From positions 1-64,000 of the forward strand of contig CALUKE010000008.1 in assembly GCA_944321165.1 (NCBI GenBank): a stretch of 64,000 nt of DNA, read 5' to 3'. The notes below the pieces were generated by a model. That model had not been told where the DNA came from. It was given only the letters and a program-made list of their open reading frames with translations, and ran no database searches. Each line of letters starts with the position of its first letter. Within the stretch, counting starts at the first letter, position 1. Below, piece after piece: positions 15,526 to 25,426 of the stretch. Source of the DNA: an uncultured Odoribacter sp. GTDB lineage: Bacteria > Bacteroidota > Bacteroidia > Bacteroidales > Marinifilaceae. Position numbers and translations under genes: made by a program.

Positions 15526-17403
15526 ATGGCAGAGAAAGAAAATGGTAAGCTTTTCAGTGAATTTGCGCCGAACACGATGCAAGAGTGGATCGACAAAGTC
15601 ACTGTCGACCTGAAAGGGGCCGATTTCAACAAAAAGCTTGTATGGAGAACCAATGAAGGTTTCAACGTTCAGCCGATGTATCGGTTGGAGAATATGCAGG
15701 ATCTGAAAAATCTGGATTGCCTGCCCGGAGAATTTCCTTTCGTCAGAGGAAACAAGAAAGACAACAATGACTGGTATGTACGTCAGGATATTGTTGTAGA
15801 GGATCTGGCAGAGGCAAACAAGAAAGCCCTGGATGTATTGAACCGCGGTGTGAATTCACTGGGTTTCATTCTGAACGGATGCCGGGAGTATACCAAGGCG
15901 GATCTGGAAGTTCTGTTGAAAGACATCTGTCTGGAATGCGTAGAGATCAACTTCGTGGCCGGATGCAAGAAAGGAAGCCTTTTGGATGCTTTCAAAGCAG
16001 TTGTGGAGGAGAGAGGAATCGCTCCTGAAAAGATATATGGCGGCATCAACGTAGATCCGCTGACAGTTTTGACCCGCAAGGGAAAAACCTGCCATGAAAA
16101 TCCTTTTGAAATTGTCAAGGCAAATGCGGAAAAGATGGCTGCTTACAAGAATTTCAAGACCATTGAAGTGGGTGGCTACGTTTTCAATAATTCCGGTTCT
16201 TCCATTGTGCAGGAATTGGGATTCTCTCTGGCTGCCGGTGTGGAATACCTGGATCAGCTGACCGAAGCCGGTATGAATGTGGATGAGGTGGCTCCGAAAA
16301 TGCGTTTCCATTTCGCTACCGGTTCCAAATATTTCATGGAAATTGCCAAATTGCGTGCTGCCCGTTATTTGTGGGCACATATCGTAAAGGCTTACAATCC
16401 ATCCTGTGATTGCAAATGTAAAATGAATATCCATGCGGAAACTTCTGAATGGAACAAGACGGTGTACGATCCGAACGTGAACATGCTGCGTACGCAGACC
16501 GAGACCATGTCGGCCGTATTGGGCGGTGTGGATTCTTTCACGGTTCATCCGTTCGACGACACGTTTGAATGCCATCCGACCGAACTGGCAGAACGGGTGG
16601 CCCGCAATCAGCAGCTGTTGCTGAAAGAGGAGTCGCATTTTGCCAAGATCGTGGATGTGGCCGGCGGTTCCTATTATATCGAGGAACTGACGGAAAATAT
16701 TGCCGAAGCTGCCTGGAAATTGTTCCTGGAAACACAGGAACAGGGCGGATATGTGGAAGCCTTGAAGAAAGGTTTCGTACAGGCTGCCGTGAAGGCTACG
16801 GCTCAGGCTCGTGATCTGGCGATCGCTCAGCGCAAGGAAAACTTTGTCGGTGTCAATCAGTTCCCGAATTTCAACGAGGTGATCGATCATCCGTTGTGCA
16901 GCTGTATTTTTGAACCGGAAGATGAGACTGCCGAAGGTGCGGAAATCGAAACGCTGAAAACTTACCGTGGACCGGCTGCTTTTGAAGCCATGCGTTTGAA
17001 AACCGACCTGTATGCTCAGAAGAACGGTCGTCCGGTGGTTTACATGTTCCCGATGGGGAATCTGGCCATGCGGAAAGCCCGGGCTCAGTTCGCCTGCAAT
17101 TTCTTCGCTTGTGCCGGATTTGAGGTAAAGGACAACAACGGTTTCAAGACGGTGGACGAAGGAGTTCAGGCCTGTTTGGACAACAAGGCTGCCATCGTGG
17201 TATTGTGCAGCTCCGACGATGAGTATGCCGGATTTGCTCCGGAAGCTTTCGAAAAGCTGAAAGACAAGGCAATCGTCGTAGTGGCCGGTAATCCGGAAAG
17301 CCGTCCTGAATTGGAAGCCAAGGGATTGATGAACTATATACACGTGAAGAACAACGTGTTGGAAGAGCTGAAAGCTTATCAAGCTAAATTAGGAATTAAT
17401 TAA
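15526..17403 (+). CDS. mutA: methylmalonyl-CoA mutase small subunit
   Basis: This is the non-catalytic partner of MutB in the B12-dependent interconversion of succinyl-CoA and methylmalonyl-CoA, used by Bacteroidales to make propionate. The 625-residue protein has the TIM-barrel half with NTMQEWIDKVTVDLKGADFN at the start and GGSYYIEELTENIAEAAWK near residue 385. Its C-terminal cobalamin-binding-like domain has lost the DxHxxG motif (it reads VVYMFPMGNLAMRKARAQF), as expected for the small subunit. It is followed by mutB after 52 bases, on one transcript from the box at 15475. Confidence 0.97.
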   Translation: MAEKENGKLFSEFAPNTMQEWIDKVTVDLKGADFNKKLVWRTNEGFNVQPMYRLENMQDLKNLDCLPGEFPFVRGNKKDNNDWYVRQDIVVEDLAEANKKALDVLNRGVNSLGFILNGCREYTKADLEVLLKDICLECVEINFVAGCKKGSLLDAFKAVVEERGIAPEKIYGGINVDPLTVLTRKGKTCHENPFEIVKANAEKMAAYKNFKTIEVGGYVFNNSGSSIVQELGFSLAAGVEYLDQLTEAGMNVDEVAPKMRFHFATGSKYFMEIAKLRAARYLWAHIVKAYNPSCDCKCKMNIHAETSEWNKTVYDPNVNMLRTQTETMSAVLGGVDSFTVHPFDDTFECHPTELAERVARNQQLLLKEESHFAKIVDVAGGSYYIEELTENIAEAAWKLFLETQEQGGYVEALKKGFVQAAVKATAQARDLAIAQRKENFVGVNQFPNFNEVIDHPLCSCIFEPEDETAEGAEIETLKTYRGPAAFEAMRLKTDLYAQKNGRPVVYMFPMGNLAMRKARAQFACNFFACAGFEVKDNNGFKTVDEGVQACLDNKAAIVVLCSSDDEYAGFAPEAFEKLKDKAIVVVAGNPESRPELEAKGLMNYIHVKNNVLEELKAYQAKLGIN

Positions 17404-17455
17404 TTGACGATTTAGGATTGAGTTTGAAATCATAAATCAAAAATCATTGAGATCG

Positions 17456-19612
17456 ATGAAACCGAATTTTAAAGATATAAATATCAAAGCGTCTGAAAAG
17501 GCCCCGATGTCTGCCGAGGCATGGGAAAAAGCCAACCACATCGCTAAAAACTGGACAACTCCCGAGTTGATTCCGGTGAAACCGGTATATACCGCTGACG
17601 ACCTGAAAGGTATGGAACACCTGGATTACGTAGCCGGTATTCCTCCTTATCTGCGTGGACCGTATTCTGCCATGTATCCGCTGCGTCCCTGGACGATCCG
17701 TCAGTATGCCGGATTCTCTACGGCCGAAGAGTCCAATGCTTTTTACCGTCGTAACCTGGCTGCCGGGCAGAAAGGTCTGTCCGTGGCTTTTGACTTGGCT
17801 ACTCACCGGGGGTATGATTCCGATCACCCGCGTGTAATCGGGGATGTAGGTAAAGCCGGTGTAGCCGTCGATTCTATCCTGGATATGAAGATTCTGTTCG
17901 ATCAGATTCCGCTGGACAAGATGTCCGTGTCCATGACCATGAACGGTGCCGTACTGCCGGTATTGGCCTTCTACATCGTAGCCGGTCTGGAACAGGGCGC
18001 TACCCTGGATCAGCTGTCCGGTACGATCCAGAACGATATCCTGAAGGAATTTATGGTGCGTAACACCTATATTTACCCGCCGAAGTTCTCCATGAAGATC
18101 ATCGCCGATATTTTCGAATATACTTCCAAGAACATGCCGAAGTTCAACTCTATCTCTATTTCCGGTTACCACATGCAGGAAGCCGGAGCTACGGCCGATA
18201 TCGAGTTGGCTTATACCCTGGCTGACGGTTTGGAATATCTGCGTGCCGGCGTGAATGCCGGAATGGACATCGATGCTTTTGCTCCCCGTTTGTCCTTCTT
18301 CTGGGCCATCGGTACCAACCATTTCATGGAAATTGCCAAGATGCGAGCCGGCCGTCTGTTGTGGGCCAAGATTGTAAAACAGTTCAATCCGAAGAATCCG
18401 AAGTCACTGGCTTTGCGTACGCACTCTCAGACTTCCGGATGGTCGCTGACCGAACAGGATCCGTTCAACAATGTGGGACGTACCTGTATCGAAGCCATGG
18501 GAGCTGCACTGGGACATACCCAGTCACTGCATACCAATGCGTTGGATGAGGCCATTGCACTGCCGACCGATTTCTCTGCCCGTATTGCCCGTAATACGCA
18601 GATCTATATCCAGGAGGAATCTACCATTTGCAAGGCCGTTGACCCATGGGCCGGATCCTATTATGTGGAGAGCCTGACCAACGAGCTGGTACACAAGGCT
18701 TGGGAACACATTCAGGAGATCGAAAAACTGGGAGGTATGGCTGCCGCCATCGAATCCGGTCTGCCGAAATTGCGTATCGAAGAAGCCGCTGCCCGTACGC
18801 AGGCCCGCATCGATAGCGGTGAGCAGACGATTGTCGGCGTAAACAAATATCGTCTGGACAAGGAAGATCCGATCGATATTCTGGAAATCGACAATACGGC
18901 GGTTCGGGAAGCTCAGATTGCCCGTTTGAAGAAACTGAGAGCAGAACGGAACCAGGCAGAGGTAGACGCTGCATTGGATGCCATTACCAAATGTGTGGAG
19001 ACCGGAGAGGGCAATTTGCTGGAATTGGCCGTAGACGCCGCCAAGAAACGGGCCTCTTTGGGAGAAATCTCCTATGCGTGTGAAAAAGTTGTCGGACGTT
19101 ATAAAGCTGTAATCAGAACTGTGAGCGGAGTATATTCAAGTGTTGCCGGCGAAGATGCCGACTTCGAGAAAGCAAAGGCAATGACGGATGAATTTGCCGA
19201 ATTGACCGGACGTCGTCCGCGTATCATGATTGCCAAGATGGGGCAGGACGGTCACGACCGGGGTGCTAAAGTGGTGGCCACCGGTTATGCCGATATGGGC
19301 TTTGACGTGGATATGGGACCCTTGTTCCAGACTCCGGAAGAAACCGCCAAGCAGGCTGTCGAAAACGACGTGCATGTTGTCGGAGTTTCTTCTCTGGCTG
19401 CCGGACACAAGACCTTGGTTCCCGCTGTCATCGCCGAATTGAAAAAACTGGGACGTGAAGACATCCTCGTATATGTGGGTGGTGTGATTCCTCACCAGGA
19501 TTATCAGTTCCTGTTCGATGCCGGTGCCATTGCCGTATTCGGACCTGGTACGAAAGTATCCAAGAGTGCCATTCAGGTGATGGAAATTCTGTTGCAGTTG
19601 GCCAAGAAATAA
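17456..19612 (+). CDS. mutB: methylmalonyl-CoA mutase large (catalytic) subunit
   Basis: This is the B12-binding catalytic subunit. The 718-residue protein has the substrate-binding TIM barrel ([49 protein letters not shown]) and a C-terminal cobalamin domain with the base-off ligand motif DGHDRG: Asp598, His600 and Gly603 from this start. The ATG at 17456 ([10 protein letters not shown]) is chosen over a TTG three codons upstream. A strong hairpin terminator follows 25 bases after the stop, so mutA-mutB is a closed two-gene operon. The epimerase and decarboxylase genes of the pathway are not in the window. Confidence 0.98.
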   Translation: MKPNFKDINIKASEKAPMSAEAWEKANHIAKNWTTPELIPVKPVYTADDLKGMEHLDYVAGIPPYLRGPYSAMYPLRPWTIRQYAGFSTAEESNAFYRRNLAAGQKGLSVAFDLATHRGYDSDHPRVIGDVGKAGVAVDSILDMKILFDQIPLDKMSVSMTMNGAVLPVLAFYIVAGLEQGATLDQLSGTIQNDILKEFMVRNTYIYPPKFSMKIIADIFEYTSKNMPKFNSISISGYHMQEAGATADIELAYTLADGLEYLRAGVNAGMDIDAFAPRLSFFWAIGTNHFMEIAKMRAGRLLWAKIVKQFNPKNPKSLALRTHSQTSGWSLTEQDPFNNVGRTCIEAMGAALGHTQSLHTNALDEAIALPTDFSARIARNTQIYIQEESTICKAVDPWAGSYYVESLTNELVHKAWEHIQEIEKLGGMAAAIESGLPKLRIEEAAARTQARIDSGEQTIVGVNKYRLDKEDPIDILEIDNTAVREAQIARLKKLRAERNQAEVDAALDAITKCVETGEGNLLELAVDAAKKRASLGEISYACEKVVGRYKAVIRTVSGVYSSVAGEDADFEKAKAMTDEFAELTGRRPRIMIAKMGQDGHDRGAKVVATGYADMGFDVDMGPLFQTPEETAKQAVENDVHVVGVSSLAAGHKTLVPAVIAELKKLGREDILVYVGGVIPHQDYQFLFDAGAIAVFGPGTKVSKSAIQVMEILLQLAKK

Positions 19613-19637
19613 GATACCCAAGAGATCTTGAAGATAG

Positions 19638-19673
19638 ACGGAGATGTTCAGAACGGACATCTCCGTTCTTTTT
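19638..19673 (+). terminator. rho-independent terminator of mutAB
   Basis: A 10-base stem ACGGAGATGT / ACATCTCCGT with a 9-base loop runs into TTCTTTTT. It starts 25 bases after the mutB stop. Confidence 0.9.
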
Positions 19674-19760
19674 GTGGAACGGGAGTGAGGAAATCTTCCC
19701 CAATGCTGGCAGGCTGTTTCCTCGATTTTCCACATAATGATTGTGAAAATCTTTAAATTT

Positions 19761-19768
19761 TACTTTTG
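19761..19768 (+). promoter_or_regulatory. -7 promoter box (TACTTTTG) with long leader before the PepSY-like gene
   Basis: An exact TAnnTTTG element, with a TTG at 19741-19743 as a weak -33. If used, the leader is about 150 bases and very T-rich, with a GTTGTTAA...TTAACAA pairing possible near 19788-19820. The rest of the 310-base gap 19613-19922 holds only the mutB terminator. Confidence 0.45.
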
Positions 19769-19922
19769 TTGCTTTTGTTTAATGTGTTGTTAATGAATTG
19801 TTTGTTGTTTTTTAACAATGTAAAAATCGTTTGATGGCATTTATTTTTCTATATCTCTTTACGAACACGAGAAGAGAAAAAGAGTTCATAAACAAAATTT
19901 ATTAACATTAAATTTAAAAGCT

Positions 19923-20312
19923 ATGAAAACTATTGTAAAAAGCGCCTTGGTTGCATTGACTGTTAGTGTGTTTGCTATTCCGGCTTCTGCCGTAGAGTGT
20001 GTTGCTGCTCCTGTGAGTGTACAGGATACGATTGTTAAGAAAGACACCGTTGTGAAAGAGGATACTCCGATGTTTTTCGCCCAGTCGGAAGTGGTGTATA
20101 CGAAGATTGAAGTGTCTGAGGTTCCGGCCCAGGTGTCTGAGGCTGTAGCTGCCAAATACGAAGGATATACGATTGCGGAAGCTGCGAAAGGTTCGGATAA
20201 CAGTTACAAACTGGTGATCAAAAAAGAGGAGGCAAGCTTGACTGTTTATTTCGATGAAAACGGGGGATTCTTGAAAGAAGAGACTCCCGCGGAGGAAACG
20301 GTAGTAGCCTGA
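19923..20312 (+). CDS. small exported PepSY-like protein
   Basis: This 129-residue protein has a Sec signal peptide (MKTIVKSALVALTVSVFAIP, cleavage likely after ASA near residue 23). The mature part opens with a charged linker (VQDTIVKKDTVVKEDTP). It is followed by one PepSY-like/DUF2874 repeat, the beta-lactamase-inhibitor-protein-like fold common in Bacteroidota periplasms: VPAQVSEAVAAKYEGYTIAE and YKLVIKKEEASLTVYFDENG. Such proteins are thought to bind other proteins and inhibit them; the partner is unknown. It is a monocistronic unit between an upstream promoter and a terminator. Confidence 0.75.
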   Translation: MKTIVKSALVALTVSVFAIPASAVECVAAPVSVQDTIVKKDTVVKEDTPMFFAQSEVVYTKIEVSEVPAQVSEAVAAKYEGYTIAEAAKGSDNSYKLVIKKEEASLTVYFDENGGFLKEETPAEETVVA

Positions 20313-20345
20313 CATTGGAACGATAAACTCGATTAGCATCCGCAG

Positions 20346-20386
20346 GACCTGAAAGTTCTATAAATGAGCTTTCAGGTCTTTTTTTT
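20346..20386 (+). terminator. rho-independent terminator after the PepSY-like gene
   Basis: A perfect 10-base stem GACCTGAAAG / CTTTCAGGTC with a 13-base loop, followed by eight T. Confidence 0.9.
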
Positions 20387-20419
20387 GTTTGTATCAAAAT
20401 GTTTAGACGATTTTTCCTG

Positions 20420-20427
20420 TATATTTG
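20420..20427 (+). promoter_or_regulatory. -7 promoter box (TATATTTG) for glutaminase
   Basis: An exact TAnnTTTG element 19 bases before the glsA ATG, implying a nearly leaderless transcript. Confidence 0.55.
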
Positions 20428-20446
20428 TGCGCTTAAAAAATGAATC

Positions 20447-21361
20447 ATGGATTACGGAAAAGTTATACAGAATATATACGAGGATTTGAAATCCTGCTGG
20501 GGAAAAGGAAAAGTGGCCGATTACATACCGGCTTTGGCGAAAGTGGATCCCCGGCAATACGGTATTGCCATAGAAACTCTGGACGGACAGTCGTTTCAGG
20601 TGGGGGATGCCGAGGTCTGTTTCTCCATACAGAGTATATCGAAGGTGTTTAGTCTGGCGATGGTTACCCGGCATATGGGGGATCAGATCTGGAAGTACGT
20701 CGGACGGGAGCCTTCCGGCAATCCGTTCAATTCTTTGGTCCAACTGGAATATGAGCAGGGGATTCCGCGCAATCCCTTTATCAATGCCGGCGCTTTGGTG
20801 GTGACCGACCGGCTGATGACACTCTACGATCATCCGAAGGATGCGATTCTGGAATTTGTTCGGAGCATTTGTGGCAACGATGACATTTATTATGACAAGA
20901 ACATCGCCCGTTCCGAGCGGACCCATGCCGATCGGAACATGGCTTTGGGATATCTGATGAAGAGTTTCGGAAACATGGAAAACGACATCGAGGCGGTGAT
21001 CGATGTCTATTGCCATCAGTGCGCCATTGCAATGAGTTGCCGCGATCTATCGAAAGCTTTTCTGTTTTTGGCAAATCACGGTCTGAATCCGATCAATCAA
21101 GAACAGATCCTGTCGGTCAGTCAGGCAAAGCGGCTGGGGGCTCTGATGCTGACCTGCGGCTTTTATGATGAATCGGGGGATTTTGCCTTTCGGGCCGGTC
21201 TGCCTGGCAAAAGCGGTGTCGGAGGCGGTGTGGCCGCCTATATTCCCGGTAATCTGGCCATCACCGTCTGGAGTCCCGAACTGAACCGACACGGGAATTC
21301 CTATATCGGCATGGAAACCCTGGAACATTTTACGACAGATATCAGTAATTCCATTTTTTAA
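20447..21361 (+). CDS. glsA: glutaminase
   Basis: It hydrolyses glutamine to glutamate and ammonia in the cytoplasm, feeding nitrogen balance and possibly acid tolerance. The 304-residue protein is a serine-dependent beta-lactamase-fold glutaminase. The catalytic SxxK sits in CFSIQSISKVF (Ser63, Lys66). NPFNSLVQLE, IPRNPFINAGALVV and SGVGGGVAAYIPG are other family signatures. It has its own promoter box and is flanked upstream by a terminator, so it is a single-gene unit. A near-overlapping start in another frame at 20440 was rejected. Confidence 0.97.
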   Translation: MDYGKVIQNIYEDLKSCWGKGKVADYIPALAKVDPRQYGIAIETLDGQSFQVGDAEVCFSIQSISKVFSLAMVTRHMGDQIWKYVGREPSGNPFNSLVQLEYEQGIPRNPFINAGALVVTDRLMTLYDHPKDAILEFVRSICGNDDIYYDKNIARSERTHADRNMALGYLMKSFGNMENDIEAVIDVYCHQCAIAMSCRDLSKAFLFLANHGLNPINQEQILSVSQAKRLGALMLTCGFYDESGDFAFRAGLPGKSGVGGGVAAYIPGNLAITVWSPELNRHGNSYIGMETLEHFTTDISNSIF

Positions 21362-21404
21362 GGCAGATTTGTGAAAAAATATTAAATTGTAGCCTTGTTT
21401 TTAT

Positions 21405-21412
21405 TATCTTTG
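21405..21412 (+). promoter_or_regulatory. -7 promoter box (TATCTTTG) for the calycin/PCMD lipoprotein
   Basis: An exact TAnnTTTG element about 93 bases before the start codon at 21505. Confidence 0.5.
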
Positions 21413-21504
21413 CACGATTTTTGTTGTGTTTACAATTCGTGCAAAACAGAGAAGGGTATCCTGTCGTATAAGGAAATATTTGTTTTATATAATTTAAATT
21501 GAAG

Positions 21505-23019
21505 ATGAAAAGAAAATTGTGTTTTTTGATGATGACCGTATTGTTTTTAGGGTTTACGGCATGTAAAAATGATGATCATAAGCTTCCGATAGAGAAGGAG
21601 ATTGCAGGTGCTTATAAAGGAACCTTGGATATCGTGATGTATATGGGGGGATCTACTGTCGGAACGGAGATTGCAAAAGATGCTCCTCAGAAAGTATATC
21701 TTTATAAAGTGGATGATGAGACTGTGAAGATGGAACTGAAAAACTTGAGTGTTATTAATCTTGATTTAGGTACCATCTCCATTGATCAGGCTACGGTGAT
21801 TGAAAATGGTGATTCCTATTCTTTTGCCGGAAGTCAGGAGTTGGATTTGACAAACGAGGGCATTGGCAAATGTATTGTGAAAGTGGAGGGAAATGTGAAG
21901 AACGAACAGATTGCTCTGGACATCGATGTAGAAGTGCCTGCTCCTTTGAATCAGACCGTTAAGGTTACATTTACGGGAAAACGGCTGACCGGTTCGGAAA
22001 GTTCTGCCGCCGAGATTACGTCTTTCGTTTTTGAGGCCGGTAAGGGCGGAAATGATGCGGTGCTGATTCAGCCGCAGATCAATGGTTCGTCTATCACTTT
22101 TATGGTAGCGGATACCACCAGTACGGAGACCTTGAACACCTTGATCCCGACCATCACTGTTTCTGAGAAGGCTACGCTGACTCCGGCCAGTGGGGTGGCC
22201 CAGAATTTTTCGCAGAAAGTGACTTATACGGTGATGGCAGAAGATGGTACACAGCAGGTTTATACGGTTTCTGTGGCTCAGACGATGTCTTTCTATGATT
22301 TCGAATCCTGGATTAACAACAGTAAGTCGAATTATGATGATCCGGCCGGCTGGTGTACCAGCAATGCAGCATTATCTCTTTTGAAAACAATGAATTATTG
22401 TCCTGCGGATGCGGTGGCCGTCGGAAAAATCGAGGGGAAAAGCGGTCAGGGTGCAAGAATTATGACCAATGATACAAAAGGAGCGTGGGCCTTTATTACG
22501 GCAGTACCGAAGGTGACGGCAGCCACTTTGTTCCTGGGTGAATTTGAGGTCAATTTAAGCAATACATTAAAAAGTACCCATTTCGGGGTTCCCTATTATG
22601 ATCAGCCGGAGACAGTCAAGGGATATTATAAGTACAAGGCTGGAGAGACCTATTACAAAACCGAAATAAACGGAAAGGATGTGAAGGGGATTGAAGTGCC
22701 GGGAATGGCGGACAGTTGTGTCATTACGGCTGTTTTGTTTGAGGTAAACGATTATGACAGTGAATGGCTGGATGGAGTGACTTTGTACGATCCGGCAACG
22801 ACTAATATTGTTGCCATGGGAGTCTTTATGGACGGAGCCGAGAAATCGGAGTTTACTCCCTTTGAAGTGAAATTGAAATATTCGGATGATAAGGTTTACG
22901 ATTCTTCCAAGAAGTATAAATTTTCCATCATCTGTTCTTCCAGTAAGAATGGAGCCGAATTTGCCGGTGCTCCTGGAAGTGAGTTGATCATCGATGATGT
23001 GGAGATTGTCAATAAATAG
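21505..23019 (+). CDS. surface lipoprotein with calycin-like and PCMD-like domains
   Basis: This 504-residue lipoprotein has the signal MKRKLCFLMMTVLFLGFTAC (lipid-bearing Cys20), then an acidic NDDHK that fits Bacteroidota surface export. Residues about 35-155 look like the calycin-like domain found in Bacteroides lipoproteins (IAGAYKGTLDIVMYMGG). An Ig-like DUF5018-type segment follows (TSFVFEAGKGGNDAVL to VYTVSV). From about residue 265 (FYDFESWI) it resembles the putative carbohydrate-metabolism domain, PCMD, a jelly-roll thought to bind glycans. The ATG at 21505 is used because it starts the signal peptide directly. The role is probably capture of a host or dietary glycoconjugate at the surface, but the ligand is unknown. 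A terminator follows. Confidence 0.75.
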   Translation: MKRKLCFLMMTVLFLGFTACKNDDHKLPIEKEIAGAYKGTLDIVMYMGGSTVGTEIAKDAPQKVYLYKVDDETVKMELKNLSVINLDLGTISIDQATVIENGDSYSFAGSQELDLTNEGIGKCIVKVEGNVKNEQIALDIDVEVPAPLNQTVKVTFTGKRLTGSESSAAEITSFVFEAGKGGNDAVLIQPQINGSSITFMVADTTSTETLNTLIPTITVSEKATLTPASGVAQNFSQKVTYTVMAEDGTQQVYTVSVAQTMSFYDFESWINNSKSNYDDPAGWCTSNAALSLLKTMNYCPADAVAVGKIEGKSGQGARIMTNDTKGAWAFITAVPKVTAATLFLGEFEVNLSNTLKSTHFGVPYYDQPETVKGYYKYKAGETYYKTEINGKDVKGIEVPGMADSCVITAVLFEVNDYDSEWLDGVTLYDPATTNIVAMGVFMDGAEKSEFTPFEVKLKYSDDKVYDSSKKYKFSIICSSSKNGAEFAGAPGSELIIDDVEIVNK

Positions 23020-23045
23020 TTTTCCGCATTTTTGAAAAGCACGGA

Positions 23046-23079
23046 AACCCCTGTTGGATTGTCCAGCAGGGGTTGTTTT
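23046..23079 (+). terminator. rho-independent terminator after the PCMD lipoprotein gene
   Basis: A 12-base stem AACCCCTGTTGG / CCAGCAGGGGTT (one G-T pair) with an ATTGT loop, followed by GTTTT. It ends just 23 bases before the next start codon, so some readthrough is plausible. Confidence 0.8.
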
Positions 23080-23101
23080 ACTTTGTTGAAATCAAACAGG
23101 A

Positions 23102-24130
23102 ATGGACAGAATGATGTTATTATTCTTGCTGGTGGCGGGGTGTTGGTCCTGTCGGCAAGAGCAGCACTTGAAATTCTTGCAATTGAATATCTGGCAGGAA
23201 GGAACGATGGTGGAAGGCGGCTATGAGGCCTTGGTGGATGAACTGGCTCGTACGGATGCCGATTTTGTCATGCTGAGTGAGGTGCGGAATTACCGTCAGA
23301 CCCGTTTCTGCGATCGGATAACGGCTTCACTGCAGGAGCGGGGCAAGGCATATGATTCCTTTTACAGTTATGATTCCGGTCTGTTGAGTAAATATCCGAT
23401 CCTCGACAGTGCCACGATATTCCCGGAGAACGGGGATCACGGCAGTATTTACAAGCTGGTGGCCGATGTGCGGGGCCAGCGGGTGGCGGTTTATACGGCT
23501 CACCTGGACTATTTGAGCTGTGCCTATTATGATGTACGGGGATACGATGGGAATACCTGGGAAAAACTGGAAGCGCCCTTGACCGATTTGGAGCGTATCT
23601 TGCAGAAGAATATCGCTTCCCGGCGGGATGACGCCATCCGTTTGTTTATTGCGGATGCCGCCCGGGAGAGAGAACAGGGGGCCTTGGTGTTTCTCGGAGG
23701 AGATTTCAATGAGCCTTCACACCTGGACTGGACGGAAGCGACCCGGGACAGCGCCGATCACCAAGGTTTGGTGATCCCCTGGACGGTGACTTCCCTGCTG
23801 GCGGAAAACGGCTATCAGGATGCCTATCGTACTTTTTATCCGGATCCTGTCCTTTATCCGGGATATACCTATCCGGCCGATTGCCGGGAGGTGGAACTCA
23901 AAAAACTGTTGTGGGCACCGGAGGCCGATGAACGCGAGCGGCTGGATTATATCTTTTTTTATCCGGAGGAGGGACTGTCGCTGACACGGGTTAACCTTTA
24001 CGGTCCCCGGGGATGTATCCGCCGGGGAAAACGGGTGCCGGAAAAGACGGCAGATCCGTTTATACTTCCTTTGGGGATCTGGCCGACCGATCACAAGGGG
24101 GTAATTGCTGAATTCCGTCTGAAGCGGTAG
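23102..24130 (+). CDS. endonuclease/exonuclease/phosphatase family lipoprotein
   Basis: This 342-residue protein has a hydrophobic start MDRMMLLFLLVAGCWSC that fits a lipoprotein signal (Cys14 or Cys17), so the enzyme acts outside the cytoplasm. It has the EEP superfamily core: LQLNIWQEG, Glu in FVMLSEVRNYR, VAVYTAHLDY, LGGDFNEPSHLDW (catalytic Asp/Asn), LDYIFFY and the terminal PTDHKGVIAEF with the catalytic His. Relatives cleave phosphodiesters of nucleic acids, sphingomyelin or inositol phosphates, so the substrate is open. It follows the PCMD lipoprotein after a terminator and is convergent with the DEAD-box gene, only two bases apart. Confidence 0.85.
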   Translation: MDRMMLLFLLVAGCWSCRQEQHLKFLQLNIWQEGTMVEGGYEALVDELARTDADFVMLSEVRNYRQTRFCDRITASLQERGKAYDSFYSYDSGLLSKYPILDSATIFPENGDHGSIYKLVADVRGQRVAVYTAHLDYLSCAYYDVRGYDGNTWEKLEAPLTDLERILQKNIASRRDDAIRLFIADAAREREQGALVFLGGDFNEPSHLDWTEATRDSADHQGLVIPWTVTSLLAENGYQDAYRTFYPDPVLYPGYTYPADCREVELKKLLWAPEADERERLDYIFFYPEEGLSLTRVNLYGPRGCIRRGKRVPEKTADPFILPLGIWPTDHKGVIAEFRLKR

Positions 24131-24132
24131 TT

Positions 24133-25401
24133 TTATTTTTCCGGGTTTGTCTGTGTGGCCGTTGGGGTATTTTTCCCCTTTCGGTAGGGACGTTTGCCTC
24201 CGTTGCGTTTGGCTTTGAATTTTCCTTTCGGACGGCGTTCGAAGGCTTCGGGCGTATAGGCCGGTCCCGGACCGAGGGCTGGAGAAAGCGGAATCTTGTA
24301 AATGTCTTTCTCTATGAATTTTTCGATTTTATAAAACTTTCCCTGTTCGGCTTCACTGACAAAGGTAATGGCGACACCATCCGTATTGGCCCGGGCGGTA
24401 CGGCCGATGCGGTGGATATAATCTTCCGGGTCGTGCGGGACATCGTAATTGATGACCAGTCCGATGTCGTCGATGTCAATGCCTCTGGCGATGATGTCGG
24501 TGGCCACGAGAATGCTGATTTTCCCGTTTTTGAAATCGAGCATTACTGCTTCCCGCTGTTCCTGTTCCAGGTCGGAATGCATGGCAGCAACGTTCAGTTT
24601 CATCCGTTTCAACGAGTAGGCCAGGTCCTTCACCTTCTGTTTGGAGGAAGAGAAAATAATGGTTTTTTTCCGGTTGGGTTTGCTGAACAGTTCCTGAATG
24701 ATGGCCATTTTTTGAGTCTCGTAGCAGATATAGGCCGATTGAATGATGGCTTCATTGGGTTTGGAGATGGCGATGTTGATTTCGGCCGGATTGGTCAGGA
24801 TTTGTTTGGCCAGCTGGCGTATTTTGGGAGGCAGGGTGGCAGAAAACAGGATCGTTTGCCGTTTGGCAGGCAGGTGTTTGACAATCTGCATGATATCGTC
24901 GAAAAAGCCCATATCCAGCATGCGGTCGGCTTCATCCAATATAAAATAGCGTACGTGTGAGAGATCGATGCCGCTGTTGGCCAGGTGGGAAAGCAGACGA
25001 CCGGGGGTGGCAATGGCCACGTCCGAGCCCATCAGCAGGCCTTTTTTCTGTTGATCCCAGTCATTCCCGTCGCCTCCACCGTAAACGACGGTTGTCGATA
25101 TGGGCAGAAAATAGGAAAATCCTTCGAATTGCATGTCGATTTGCTGGGCCAGTTCGCGGGTGGGAACCATGATGACCGCGAGTATGTGGTTGTCCGGATT
25201 GCCTTCGGCTACCAGACGGCTGAGCAAGGGAAGGGTGTAGGCTGCCGTTTTGCCGGTCCCTGTCTGGGCACATCCGATGATGTCTCTTCCCTCCAATATG
25301 ACCGGAATGGTTTGTTCCTGTACGGGGGTCATTTCCTGAAAATTCATGGCTTCCAATCCCTGCAGTACGTTCTCGTCCAAATTTACTTCGTCAAATCTCA
25401 T
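24133..25401 (-). CDS. DEAD-box ATP-dependent RNA helicase (RhlE-like)
   Basis: This 422-residue cytoplasmic RNA helicase has all core motifs: the Q motif (FQEMTPVQEQTIPVIL), AQTGTGKTAAY (Walker A), PTRELAQQ, TPGRLL, LDEADRMLD (DEAD), SATLPP, then ARGIDIDDIGLVINYD and HRIGRTAR in the second RecA domain. The C-terminus from about 385 is short, basic and rich in Arg/Lys/Gly (KGKFKAKRNGGKRPYRKGK), a typical RNA-binding tail of cold-shock or ribosome-assembly RhlE-type helicases. It reads from a TATCTTTG box at 25427-25434. Which RhlE paralogue it is cannot be told. Confidence 0.93.
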   Translation of the reverse strand: MRFDEVNLDENVLQGLEAMNFQEMTPVQEQTIPVILEGRDIIGCAQTGTGKTAAYTLPLLSRLVAEGNPDNHILAVIMVPTRELAQQIDMQFEGFSYFLPISTTVVYGGGDGNDWDQQKKGLLMGSDVAIATPGRLLSHLANSGIDLSHVRYFILDEADRMLDMGFFDDIMQIVKHLPAKRQTILFSATLPPKIRQLAKQILTNPAEINIAISKPNEAIIQSAYICYETQKMAIIQELFSKPNRKKTIIFSSSKQKVKDLAYSLKRMKLNVAAMHSDLEQEQREAVMLDFKNGKISILVATDIIARGIDIDDIGLVINYDVPHDPEDYIHRIGRTARANTDGVAITFVSEAEQGKFYKIEKFIEKDIYKIPLSPALGPGPAYTPEAFERRPKGKFKAKRNGGKRPYRKGKNTPTATQTNPEK

Positions 25402-25426
25402 AATGTTTATTACTCAAATTGTGCGT

